Part shown: in pieces, positions 1 through 11,399 of the stretch
Position numbering within the stretch: position 1 is the stretch's first letter
Layout: every line of letters begins with the position of its first letter
Origin: Ancistrus triradiatus
Taxonomy: Eukaryota; Chordata; Actinopteri; Siluriformes; Loricariidae
Direction of reading: 5' to 3'
NCBI GenBank assembly: GCA_025084515.1
Contig: JAJAGP010001966.1
Coordinates: 1-64,000, forward strand
Length of the DNA stretch: 64,000 nt
Program-made: the position numbers and the translations under genes
The notes under the pieces: model-generated
Told to the model about the DNA's origin: nothing
The model's input: the letters and a program-made list of their open reading frames with translations, nothing else
Database searches by the model: none

Positions 1-201
1 ACCTGCCTAATTTTGTTTGAATAATTACTGCACACTTTCTGTAAATCCTATAAACTTCATTTCACTTCTCAAATATCACTGTGTTCATCTGCTATATGAT
101 ATATTTAACTCAAGTTGCTGATCTGAACAACCAATGAGTTATAAAACTAAGACTAAAATCATGAAAATTATCAGGGGTGCCCAAACTTTTTCATACCACT
201 G
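1..201. mobile_element. Tc1-like family C element, terminal part
   Basis: The last 200 bases match one end of the complete family C element at 43021-44619, including the terminal motif CTTTTTCATACCACTG at 186-201, one base different from the CAGTCGTATGAAAAAG inverted repeat. A TA follows at 202-203. The rest lies upstream of the window. The next base resumes a family A element, so this C copy sits inside an A copy. No transposase coding sequence is present in this part. Confidence 0.85.
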
Positions 202-203
202 TA

Positions 204-1100
204 CTTGGCCAATTAATTTATTGAGGAACATGATCCAATATTACACATCTGTGAGTGGCAAAAGTATGTGATCCTCTAGAATTAGCAGTTGAAAAAGAGT
301 TAGTGATGCTTACCAGGCCGAAAGAGGTTACAAAACCACCTCTAAAGTGTTTGCTCTCCACCAATCCACAGTTAGACAGACTGTGTACAACATGAGGAAA
401 TTCATGGCCATTGTTATCCTGCCCAGGAGTATTCAACCAACAAGGGTCACTCCAAGAACAAGGTTTATAATAGTCTACAAGGCCACTAAGTCCACGCCCA
501 CGGTAACTTCGAATAACTGAAGATCTCTGTCACATCGGCTGATGTTAATGTTCATGATTCCACCATCAGAGGAACAACTAACAACAATGGTGTGCATGAC
601 TGGGTTGTAAGGTCATCGTCACTGCTCTCCAAAAGAACACTGCTCTACAGTTTTCTAAAGATCACGTGGTCAAGCCAGAAGTCAATTAGAATTTTGTGGA
701 AGGATGAAACCAAAATAGAACATTTTACTTTAAATGAGAAGCATTACATCTGAATAAAGGAAAACACTGCATTCCAGCATAAGCACCTTATCTGAGCTGT
801 GAAACGTGATTGTGGTAGTATCATGCTTTGGGCCTGTTTTGCTGCATCTGAGCCAGGACGGCTTGCCATCATTGATGCGACAATGAATTCTGTATTATAC
901 CAGCAAATTCTGAAGGAAAATACCAGAAACGGAATATCAAGAGAATGTTTCTGTTTTGGAATGGCCAAATCAAACACCTGACCTTAATCCAAAATAAATC
1001 CTGTGGAAGGACCTGACATGAATGATTCAACTGAGGAAACCAACATCCCAGAGTTGTTTTTTTGTATAGAGTAATTGGCTGAAATTCCTATAAACACTGT
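204..1100 (+). pseudogene. Tc1-like family A transposase remnant (copy A1)
   Basis: A decayed DD34E transposase of the Tc1/mariner family, which would cut and paste the element at TA sites. The order of family A sequence is kept: 5' untranslated region from 204, helix-turn-helix region about 300-480, the DETKIE segment with the first catalytic Asp near 700-720, and the HGGGSVM-like segment near 800-840. The segment with the second catalytic Asp is deleted between about 935 and 940. The third-residue region near 985-1000 reads like SPDLNPK followed by a stop, so the catalytic Glu is lost. The homology fades near 1100 and the 3' inverted repeat is missing. The left end is interrupted by the family C element. 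Not functional. Confidence 0.85.
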
Positions 1101-2620
1101 GATGATGGGAGTACATGAAAAGTTTGAGACTGAGAATATTTTGGTGATTCTCATGAGGAAAAGTGTGCTTGTGCATTTAAAAAGCAATATCAATTAGATT
1201 CTGCATTGTATGTGTTTTACTCTGATGGGCTGCAATTTGGCAAATTATATGTGGAAAGAAAATGACAACTCTCGAAAGTACTCTCAAACAACTAGGAAAC
1301 CAGATATGACCTCATTTCTTCTCTCTCTTTCTGCTCTCCTTTCAGCTGGCCTGTATAACAGTTGTATTTTATATGGCCTTCTGATGGCTTGCTGACCAAC
1401 ACCTATATTGAAAGCAGTCAGGAAAACTGTACCCAGGGTTTCTCATCCACAAGTACACCACAGCCCTGATCCAGCATTACATATTAGTTTGGCTTGGGTT
1501 CCAAGCATTTCGTCGCTCTTGAGCGCCCTCTTTGTGCCTCCTATTAATATTTCAAATCAACTCCTGCCAATTATACATGCTCCTCTCAGAGTTCAAAAGA
1601 TAAGGACACATTATAGGGCCTCTCTCTATTTTGCCCTGCCCCACTTCAAAAATAGCATTTATGAGCACATTTTTTAAATAGTCAATTTAAGTTAATTAAT
1701 GTTTATTTGCGAGCTGCCTTCAATTATACCATTGGCAGGTATAATCATAACGCTGGATTTGTTTTCAAGGTATAGATATTACAGATTTTAAATATTATAG
1801 AAACTTTTACATATTCTGGAAAACAGATTGTGTGTAGATGATATTTTCCTCTCAGTGTGATTTTTATTCGGCTGTCGTTCCATATATATTCACTGTATTA
1901 AAGTAATACAGAACATGTTTTTGAATGCTACAATATAAGGGATTTGCATAAATATCCTTTCAGAATAAGGCTTCTGCTCTACAGTATTGTCAAGGTTCAT
2001 CATCATCATCACCGAAAAAAGGCAATAATAGTCCATGATCAGAATTAAATACTTCTTAATAATCAACCGCTTTATGTATCAGATACATATAGCTAATGAA
2101 TATATTGGTCTAGGCTTAATCTGTATTTTGGAGCAAACAGCAAAAAAAAAAAAAAATTCAGTATTAAAAGAAGAGATCAACAATATGAAATAAAGACACT
2201 ATTCCAATTAAAAAAGGTGATAAAAAAATAAATACATTTACCATTAATGTGTGCATATGTAACACAATCTAAACAGATGTACCAATATGTGTAGTATGTG
2301 ATTAATCTGCATGTATCTGTTCATCTGTTTATATTCTCTTTTTAACAGCTACTATCAGATACTATTTATCAGACAGCTATTTATCAGATACTAATTTTGC
2401 TTATCTGCCTGTTGTTAAATGGTGGCTACACGTATCATGACGCTTTGTATTGATTCACTGTTAAAACTGAACATTTGTCAACAACAAATTATTCCTGTTT
2501 TTGGAATAAATTTGTGTGATGCTTAAGTGAAGGTGATGCAGTCTTCATAACCCGAGCAGAGCCATACTGCACACTGAGTTAGTGTAAATACTTGAAACAT
2601 ATCTCTAATTGCAAATATGA
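1101..2620. other. AT-rich stretch without recognised features
   Basis: I see no credible exon, RNA gene or named repeat. Open frames here are short and lack recognisable motifs. A short A-tract lies at about 2141-2154. Confidence 0.5.
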
Positions 2621-2672
2621 CATTTACACTTATTCCTTTAGCAGATGATCTTATCCAGAGCGGCTGACAACA
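2621..2672 (-). repeat. tRNA-SINE 3' tail fragment
   Basis: Read on the minus strand this is the 'ctctggataagagcgtctgctaaat' type of tail that ends the SINEs at 36885-37020 and 59051-59258, diverged. The tRNA-like head is absent. Confidence 0.6.
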
Positions 2673-4534
2673 ATACTTACAAAATCAGAGATAGATGCAA
2701 CGCAAGTGCAGTTTCCTGATTAGTTGTTAAGGTGTATTATGAGATTATTATATTTGGAAGAGACTTCTCTTTCCTGAAGATTGTAATGTAATGTACCTGG
2801 ACTGGCCTAAATATGTAAAAAGATGGGTGGAGTTTGGTGGGTGGAGTGCGATGGCAGGTGCCCTGTTTTTTTCTTTGAGCCCCTGCCCAACATGCACGCG
2901 CATGGGCCTCCCCTTGACAAAACTCTGTTGTCCGTAACTGTTAAGACATGAAGAAAATGAGAAATAATAAAGATCAGAGAGAGAGAGAGAGGAGTACAGA
3001 AGAGGGGGGAGAGAATGACAGGGGTGTATGAGAGTTAGTGAAGCTCTAGAAAGAGTGGAACTTGGGGTGAGCTACATGGAGATGGGAATGGACAGGTATG
3101 AAGAATGAACAGGAGGCAAGCGGATACTGCAGTGTCAGATGATGGATGCATCTTGGAGACAACTCCACCCCCCTCCCATTTTCCCCTCATTTTGGTGACT
3201 GTGCTGTGGCCAGATTATTAAACAGCTCCCATGTCATTAAGACGTGCTCTTGGAAAGGTCTCATTGACCTATTATAGCAAGATCTGCAGCAACATGAAAG
3301 GTCAGGTAGGTTAGAGGGTTTATCTACTGTCTACTGTCTACTCGTTCTCTCGCACGCACGCACGCACGCACGCACACACACCCACACCCACACACACACA
3401 CAGGAATCATAATTACATTAAGCCTTTAGTCGTACACACTTGCAATGGCATTTCAGGATGTACTTGATGCCAGAGTGTTTGTGGGTACGGTGTGCAACTT
3501 CAGCATCTGGTCACCTCAACAACCATAATAGGATACAAGTCAACAAAGAAAACTCAAACCTACACAAAGGTCTATGAGAAACAACTCCACTTAACTCTAC
3601 TTTGAAGCTGCCCACTGTCAAGGTGATTATTTAAAACGGAACTGAAAGCAGTTATCTCTAAATGGCAGCATCAAGTCTTCCACTGTAAAAAAAATATGAC
3701 CATTACAATCTTAGTTTGATAATACAGAAAGCATCTTGACCTCAAATGCAGTACTTTTACATGGTTATCGCCTTTTGGAGGGATAATTCAGATTAGTAGA
3801 TCAGATCACTGGTTTGATCAAATTAGCCATCCAAGCTCAAAACCATTATTTTCTTTTCATTCAGGTGATTTGTTTCACTTTTAAACCCCAGGTCATCCTG
3901 CTAATTATATCCTATATCTAAATTAGTAAAGGAATACAACAGCCCGTGGCCTATTTATTAATAAATAGATAGCCTACCTATAAGCGGTGTGCAGCCTAGC
4001 TAAAATCAGGCTTATTATATTTTTGGATTTGGGAGTCAAATTGGTCATAAAAGTGCAACATCACAATTTCCATTTTAAACTGATGGCAGAAAGGATAAGA
4101 CAAGGACAACAAGGATCCTGATTTACTAACAAGTAGAAAGTCAACCTGCTAGCTGTCAGCCTGTTAACTGTACATGTCTGAATGTGCAAAATCATTGTTA
4201 TTATAGTCTATGTGTACTATTTAACTACTATAATATGCCATGAAATTCCATTGTCAAGCTTTGACATGTGTGAACTTGTTAACTAGCTTTTAGCTATCCA
4301 GTCTGCTAACATGACTGCTAAAAACAACACAATGGTAGCTTACTAGTTTAAAATACTTTCCAATATGGTAGTATGCTGTCTGGGACACCGCCAATATGGA
4401 TCTTTTATGTTAGATCACCACACTGGTGTCTGCCTTCAGGTGCCTCTGTCACTCTGAAAAACAGTCTGGCCAAAGTTGTACATGTATTTGACAGCTTTGT
4501 CTACTATTGAATATACAGTATACAGAAAATAATA
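2673..4534. other. unrecognised intergenic stretch
   Basis: Apart from the simple repeat at 3351-3402 nothing can be assigned. A purine-rich run occurs near 2975-3020. No open frame has the look of an exon. Confidence 0.5.
3351..3402. repeat. (CGCA)n/(CA)n microsatellite
   Basis: A run of CGCA units passes into CACACACC and CA units. Confidence 0.95.
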
Positions 4535-4802
4535 CACTGGTCAAAAAATTAAAGGAACACTTTGAAAACACAACAGATCTCAATGGGGAAACAAATCATG
4601 CAGAATATCTTTCCTGATATGGACTGGGTAATGTGTTAGTAACGAAAGGATGACACATCATTGAATCAATGAAAATCATCAATGAAAATGATCACCCTAC
4701 AGAGGGTAGAATTCAAAGACACCCTGAAAATGAAAGCAAAAAAGTGATGCAGCAGGCTAGTCCATTTAGCCGAAGTTCCATTGCAGCAACTTAAAATGGT
4801 AC

Positions 4803-5720
4803 TCAGTAGTTTGTATGGCCTCCACATGCTTGTATGCATGCCTGACAACCTCTAATGAGACGATAGATGGTGTCCTGGGGGATCTCCTTCCAGATCTGGA
4901 CCAGGGCATCACTGAGCTCCTGGACAGTCCAGTCAAAGGTATCAATTCCTTCATCCTCCAAGAACTGCATCTTGCATACTCTTGCCACATGGGGCTGGGC
5001 ATTGTCGTGTACCAGGAGGAACCCAGGACTCACTGCACCAGCGTAGGGTCTGACAGTGGGTCCAACAATATCCTCCCGATTCCTAATAGCAGTCAGGGTG
5101 CCATTGTCTAGCCTGTAGAGGTCTGTGCGTCCTTCCAGGGATATGCTTCCCCAGACCATCACTGACCCACCGCCAAACCAGTCATGCTGAATGATGTTGT
5201 AGGTGGCATAACGTTCTCCACGGTGTCTCCAGACCCTGTCACGTGCTCAGGTGGAACCTGCTCTCATCTGTGAAAAGCACGGCACCAGTGGCAGATCTGC
5301 CAGTTATGGTGTTCTATGTAGTTCACACAGGGCCCACTACAGGACGTGGAGACCTCAGGCCACCCTCATGAAGTGTAGTTCTGATTGTTTGGTCAAACAC
5401 ATTCACACCAGTGGCTTGCTTGAGGTCATTTTGTAGAGCTCTGGCAGTGCTCATCCGTTCGTCTTTGCACAAAGGAGCAGATACCAGTCCAGCTGAGGAG
5501 TTAAGGATCTTCTACGGCCTTGTCCAGCTCTCCTATAGTAACTGCCTGTCTCCTGGAATCTCCTCTATACTCTTCAGACTGTGCTGGGAGATACAGCAAA
5601 CCTTCTGGCAATGGCGCGTATTGATGTGGTATCCTGCAGGATTTGGACTGCCTGCGCGATCTCTGGAGGGTCCAGGTATCACTCTATAGTACTAGTAGTG
5701 ATGCTGACCTTAGCCATCTG
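4803..5720 (-). pseudogene. Tc1-like family D transposase, degenerate
   Basis: Reading leftwards from about 5720 the minus strand begins with a MAKVSI-like start and a helix-turn-helix region, then a long clear stretch. The best part (5162-4803) starts MMVWGSISLEGRTDLYRL, continues with VRPYAGAV and GFLLVHDNAQPHVA (the second catalytic Asp in HDNAQPH), and ends with QDTIYRLIRGCQACIQACGG, the usual C-terminal pattern of this family. The third-residue region is damaged: the SPDLNPIENLWD motif is replaced by VQELSDALVQIWKE, consistent with frameshifts. The upstream part is also broken by shifts and stops. No neighbouring gene is involved. A dead transposase, with family assignment secure from motifs and ends. 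Confidence 0.85.
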
Positions 5721-5837
5721 CAAGATGACGAGGAGAAAAGACGAGGAGCGACAATCTTCCAATGGCCTCTGCATATTAAACCATTCCTGTTTTGGGGGTC
5801 GTCTCATTGTTGCTCCTCTAGTGCACACATCTCTAGT

Positions 5838-5852
5838 GCACCCCCCCCCCCC
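5838..5852. repeat. C-tract inside the family D element
   Basis: A run of about 14 C lies in the 5' untranslated part of the element. Slippage here would vary between copies. Confidence 0.8.
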
Positions 5853-6170
5853 AAACGCCCGCTACTTACCTGAGCAGATCAATATCCCAGAAGTTGAATT
5901 GAGTTGACGTTATACTCTGATTAAAAGTGTTCCTGTAATTTTTTTGAGCAGTGTAAATTACCTCATGGAAATCCCACTTGTGCCAAATGCTATAGCTAAC
6001 AGGTTTATTAGCAGCACTGATATTATGGGCTGGCACAGGGATGTTCGCAGAGCTTCTAAATTGCATATTCATGCATATTCATGTACCTCATTTACACAGT
6101 GTTGTTCATTGACCTTGATTACTTGGATTATATGCAGATAAGAACATGGAGATGTAAGTGTAAGCGCACC

Positions 6171-6984
6171 TAGGGGTGTGCAATATTGACAATAAATGAT
6201 ATCTAGATATTTTCTGGGATTTTGTCGATTATAATTAGGTAATACTTTGCATCCTTCAAAAATGTGTTTGTAAAAGTATATCGTACTAGTTTGCTCTTGT
6301 TAACAGGACAATTATTGTTGCTACCAAATGGACATCATTGGAAATAACACTGAAGGAAATTTAAAAGGAAGTAAAACAGGTCTATTTTCTTAAAACTCAA
6401 GCATTCAAGTAAAAACTGTAGCGCGTAAGCTGCTGAGGGTTTCACATTTTGCCACAACAGCAGATTTATTGTCAAGCAGGTCATCCAAGCCATACCTGTC
6501 CTTGACCTAATCCATATTCTGCATGGTGGTTAGTTTGCAGATGGTGGAATAAGTTAGTTGTCAAGCTGTCTTTAATGGCAACCAATTTCTGACATATAGT
6601 AGCATAAAGATTGCCATCTTTTGAGCTACATACGTCTTTTCAAAGCCAAACAACCTCCAGGTGAGTGAGGATGAGCCATGTCTAGCAATGAAATCTAACA
6701 ATGTAGACTGTGAGGCTGGTGGTATCTATATTTTTGTCTCCTGTTGCACTCTGTTCACTCATTCAGTCATGTGTTTTTAGGTGGAACGCTAGCTTGGTTT
6801 GCGCATGGTCACATGCGCAGTAGTCTGTCCTACCTGGCTACATGTCGTAGTGAATATGTGAACTTAAGGCGTGTTTTTTGGCTGTTTTTTGCATCGTGAA
6901 TGACAGGCTCGATAATGTCAGCTCGCACATTGTTAGAACAACAATTAAGATATTACCCTAGGCGATTCATTTCCCACACCCCTA
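6171..6984 (-). mobile_element. hAT-superfamily deletion derivative with target duplication
   Basis: The element begins TAGGGGTGTGCAA and ends CACACCCCTA, a short inverted repeat of hAT type. It is flanked by 8-bp repeats agcgcacc (6163-6170) and agtgcacc (6985-6992), differing at one base; 8-bp duplications are typical of hAT. At 814 bp it is far too short for a full transposase of about 600 residues, so it is non-autonomous. The minus strand keeps a DNA-binding remnant, listed separately. Confidence 0.8.
6500..6690 (-). pseudogene. BED zinc-finger remnant of a hAT transposase
   Basis: Translated on the minus strand this region gives DSLTTNLFHHLQTNHHAEY, the second half of a BED-type zinc finger (TTNL..HL...HH..EY), the N-terminal DNA-binding domain of hAT transposases and their ZBED relatives. 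The first half is damaged: only one of the paired cysteines is visible in the preceding ATICQK segment. No RNase H-like catalytic region follows inside the 814-bp element. It is a broken fragment, not an expressed gene as far as the sequence shows. Confidence 0.65.
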
Positions 6985-6992
6985 AGTGCACC

Positions 6993-8588
6993 CAAAATGC
7001 ATTAAAAAATAAATGTAATCTCTCAAATCACTTCAGATGGCATTTTAAGAAGCACTTCAGTCCTGTCATAAATGTGTAAATGCGTCCCACATTCAAAACC
7101 CCAGACATTCAATGGTCATGGCTAATGAATACCAGTGTGGTGTCTTCAAGGTGAGGGTTATCACATGCTTCTAATGCCTCCTTTGAAACTACAGCACGTG
7201 TGTCAATGGCCAAATCAGCAGTTATTCTCCACCAATTCTTTCTTACTTAGATATTATATTTCACTATATGCAATCAGATAACATAACAGAATAAAACCAT
7301 GGCTGTATAAGTTGACTTTGTCTTTCAACACTTATTGAATCAAGGTCATTTGTTTCGTCTTGGGCTAAATATACAACATAGTATAAAGCATTTAAAATAA
7401 CCTCTAAATCAATTCACCACTTAATCTCCTGGAAGCTTGACAAATTGCACTTTAAGGTAAGCAATATAAATAATTTAAGTACAGATGCAAAAAGCACTGG
7501 CTAATATGGTTTCCGATATATTACAGCAAGTGCTGAAAGATGTATGGTCTCAACTTGTATCATAACACATTTTAACACAGAAGTAATTATGGCCCTAAAA
7601 TGGTTTAGATCAATAACGAGAGTAGAAGGGCAAGATGGCTTTTTGGAAACGTTTCTTACCGAGGGAAAAAGCTAATATGTCAAATGGAATCCTGCAGCCC
7701 TCTTTCTAGTCTGAGCTGAAGCAGCCCCACTGCCAAAACACATCTTCTGCTTATTTAGCAGTCCTGTTTCAATATCATGTTCCATTCGTCCATCGAACCG
7801 TTGAACTGTTGAATTTTAAATCCTCGTAAATGACTGTCAAATGCTTGCCAAATTTCTGTGAGGTTTGATTCAAATATGTGATATAAATGATCAAAGAGGC
7901 CAGGATGCAGTCGTGTGTTTGTTCCAGACTTACCTGCAGTAGAGAGGCTTACAACAGCATGGCCTTACCCTGGCATAGGAACTGTTTTTATGCTCTGCAG
8001 CATGAATGCTCAGGCTGTTTGTTTGAAGATAACACCACTGATTATAAGGCCTGTGTGAGTAATTGTGTTATTAAAGATTTGCACAGCATAACTTCCTCCA
8101 CCTCTTCCCACAATGATATATATGAGTAACTTTTATCATTTGAGCAAAACGAGACCATAGCTTGGCCTCCATGCTACCAGATTATAGCACAGATGCCATG
8201 ATTTATAGCACTAAAGGTTTATTTGTACAAAACTTGTCTGGTTTGAGTATTTCCCATAATGATTTTCCTATTTGGGTTGTAAGATGCAAAATACAGCATA
8301 GTGTTAAGGCATGTAAGTTTATTTATTATCAGAGCAGTTTACCAAACCTAGAAGTATTTTCGACTAGGCATGCAGAGCAGGTACAGAAATGCACTGTTTA
8401 ACAACCAATCAATGTCCGTTCACTTTAAAGAATGAGGTCTTAAGAATTCTAATAAATGATAAAAAGGAAATAATCTTTTAACTCCAGATCTTGTGGCCAT
8501 AAACAGCTGGTCACCTCAACAATCAATCGACGCTGCAGACCCACAAGTAGAGTTGGGAGTTTAGGAGTGGAAGTCTGGCACTCGTGTT

Positions 8589-8619
<31 letters not shown>

Positions 8620-10888
8620 CTGCCGTACCGACCATGTGCTCATTTGCCCGTTAGCTCATGTTTGGCGTTTATAAGTGTATGTGCCTTTTTGTGTCTATTT
8701 TTTTGCCCCAAGTATTTTTATTATAAAAATACAATGTAATATGTACAATCACAAAAATACCATTTACATGTTCCACTTTTTGTTTTTTATAACAGAACAA
8801 ACAAAGAAAACAAACAAACAACAACCCCACCCCCACATCCAATCCCCACCCAGCTCATCACGACCAACAGGCATATTACTGGTTGTTTAGGCAGTATAAA
8901 AGGTACAAAAAACAAAACAAAGAAGAAAAAAAGGACAAGCACACAATCGATTGGATAAAACCTCTAAATTAGTGAAACAGGTGATAAAAGGCTGCCACTA
9001 GTAGAAAAAGTTGGCTGTACATCCCCTTGCAATCAGGAAATAGAAGGATATTTGGTGGACTTCCATTGCAATGATAAGGAATGTCTAGCTAGTAAGGACG
9101 TGAAGGCTATAATGTCCTTTTGTGTAGAGTTAAGTGTGAGTGAAGTGTCAGAAACATCAAATATGGCGCATGTGCCTGTCTTATTGTAAGTTGTACTCCT
9201 TTGTTTGTCCCCCCACTACCTGTATATTCTCTCTAACATCTCTGTTTCATCTGGCTGATCTTCCATATTGTTTGTAATACTGTCCATCAACGCGTTTCTG
9301 GCTTCCGTCAAATCATGACAGCTCATACTATCTTTGGAAGTGGTACGCCTCTCCCCTAGACAGGGTTGTAATAATGTATCTTCTATAATTATCGTGAATT
9401 TCCATAAATTTCAAATTCGGTGGCATTATGACTGCTGTGTCGATGATAGCATTCCATCCATGTTTTCAATGATATTTCTGACACATTTACATATCTTTTT
9501 CTTGTGAAAATACCCTTTATATGTACATTACAAATGCCTGTAAAGCCTACAAAGACTATGTGACTATGGTGATGTCTGGTCAATGTCCATTTCGGTCCTG
9601 TTTCACAGAACATAATGCGGTCGTTAAACGTTGTACTAATATGATGCGCATTAAGGCACCATTGTGGAAAGAATCTCAAAACCAATACCCATTATTTCAG
9701 TGGTCATGATGTTCTTTGTGGAATAAGGTGGAAAAAAGACATTAATAATACATTGCTCTTTTATTCAGGCTCCCATGTCAAAAGCCACCCTTTAGAGTTC
9801 CCTCTTTTCCCATAAGATATTGAGTTCCATGTAATTTGCTGTCAACCTGTCATGCACAAAATTAGGAGGCTGTATTAGAGCTGCTCAAGTAAAACCCTAA
9901 AGTCTCTTTACCTTAACATGGCTTTTTGCATGTATCCTTTAAGCCTACTACCTACTCAGCATGAAAATAACATGGTTGTAAATTAGATGGAGCAAAAGTA
10001 TGAAATGGGAAAGGTTTATGTAATACCTTTGGTCTGGGCTGTCATTAAATAATGTGTTAACTGCATGATTTGTAGCAGATGTTTTGCTTGCTAATATTTG
10101 ACTGTATAGAAATTGTATTTTTTCTTTAAAATACCACTACACAGTCACTGGAAGACTAGATTAGCTCAAGTAGACAAGATTACATTTATACATTTATCAC
10201 TTTAGAATAATTTCATAATTTTATATTCATCATGTCTTATATTGTTTGCTGCATCACACCATTTCAGTGGGACTGCTCTGATGGAGATCTGCAGAGGTAT
10301 ACAAAAAATTGATTTACTGTTTGATACCTAACACAAAATAATTTTGGTTTGTACTGTTATAAGAAACTGCATATGCAAGCTGATATCTTGTGTGACAGGC
10401 AATGGAGTGTGTTAGTGGTTTTATGTTGAGGAATCTGCTGCCACACAGATGTGAGCAAAACCTATAAGTGTTCCGCTCTATGTATTGTCTATAGTGTGTA
10501 AAATTTAAGTAATAGTGAATAGGGGACTATTTCAGACACGGTTCTGGTTCACAGAAATGCTGGTTCTGTAATTAGAAATGTGATTAATGCCTTTATGTTG
10601 TTTTAATTAGTCTTGGCTAAGACAATTAGAAATGCACTGATCCGAGTTTTTTTTCTTCTGATACTGATTCCGATGCCTGGACTTCCTCACTGTGTCTAAC
10701 ATGAGGCTGTAAGCAAAAGAGTAATAAAAATGAAAACATTGGAAAATCCTTAAAAAAGAAAAGAAGAACGAAGTATTATTCAAAAACCTTTTAAATACTT
10801 TTATTAGTAAAGCAAAATACCTACAAATTGCAAACCTTTGTTGTTGGCCAGTATGAATCATGCTGATTGTCTTGTTAGATGACGTTTA
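6993..10888. other. long unrecognised stretch
   Basis: Nearly 4 kb with no transposon ends, SINE or coding motif that I can support, apart from a TG microsatellite. Open frames of 60-98 codons near 7.9, 8.2 and 9.4-9.7 kb lack motifs, splice context or codon bias, and I treat them as chance. The A/C-rich part at about 8780-8930 could be an untranslated repeat tail, but I cannot name it. Confidence 0.45.
8589..8619. repeat. (TG)n microsatellite followed by (AG)n
   Basis: A TG run passes directly into AGAGAGAGA. Confidence 0.95.
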
Positions 10889-11397
10889 CCGTATTTTCCG
10901 GACCATAAAGCGCACCGGGTTATAAGACGCATTAAATGAAACAAAACTCTTAAGTTCCGTCGGAAGCTCAGTTTGGTCTTTACCTGGCGCAGGGCGTCTT
11001 CTTGCTTCCTCCACTTCCGTATCATTGATTCGTTAATGCTGAATTCTCTCGCAGCTGCTCTATGTCCATGTTGTACTGCGTGACCGATAGCGTTGAGTTT
11101 GAAATCCGCTTCGAAAATAAATGAATGAATGCACGTACCCTAATGCTGAAGCACATACCGTATTACTCCCCTATGCTGCGCACTACGGTGGCCATAAGCT
11201 TCGTAACCTACCAAGACCGTGCTTAAAACATTTTTGGACAGATTTATGAGCACAGTGTACCATCTACAATCGGTTGTAGGTCAGAAGGCTCAACCAGAAT
11301 TAATTCATACATTAGACGCACCGCATTTTAAGGCGCACTGTCGATTTTTGAGAAAATTAAAGGATTTTAAGTGCGCCTTATGGTCCGAAAAATACGG
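10889..11397 (-). mobile_element. pogo/Tigger-like non-autonomous element
   Basis: The 509-bp element starts CCGTATTTTCCGGACCATAA and ends with its near-complement TTATGGTCCGAAAAATACGG. A second inner inverted pair (gcgcac / gtgcgc) follows. TA lies on both sides (10887-10888 and 11398-11399). TA duplication, the terminal type and the internal pogo-like DNA-binding segment place it in the Tc1/mariner superfamily, pogo/Tigger branch. It is too short for a transposase. Confidence 0.85.
10950..11115 (-). pseudogene. pogo-type N-terminal helix-turn-helix fragment
   Basis: The minus strand reads without a stop from 11115 down into the left inverted repeat. It begins FEADFKLNAIGHAVQHGHRA and continues AAREFSINESMIRKWRKQED. 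This is the psq/CENP-B-like helix-turn-helix of pogo and Tigger transposases (F..FKL..I..A...G...AAREF.I.....RKWRKQ). The region after it, where the second helix-turn-helix and the DDE domain should be, is absent because the element is only 509 bp. No convincing start codon lies upstream, so expression is doubtful. The frame is open for at least 55 codons, unusually clean compared with the other remnants here. Confidence 0.75.
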
Positions 11398-11399
11398 TA

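Larger units (their letters stand above)
4535..5953 (-). mobile_element. Tc1-like family D element, complete ends
   Basis: The termini CACTGGTCAAAAAATTAAAG at the left and its near-complement (aatttttttgagcagtg) at the right are both present. Each is flanked by TA (4533-4534 and 5954-5955), the Tc1 target duplication. The length of about 1.4 kb is normal for an autonomous Tc1 element. The transposase lies on the minus strand and is broken. Confidence 0.9.

Noticed and set aside
3351..3402. CRISPR-like regular repeats
   Set aside because: Simple dinucleotide and tetranucleotide repeats only; the window is eukaryotic. No array with spacers exists anywhere in it.
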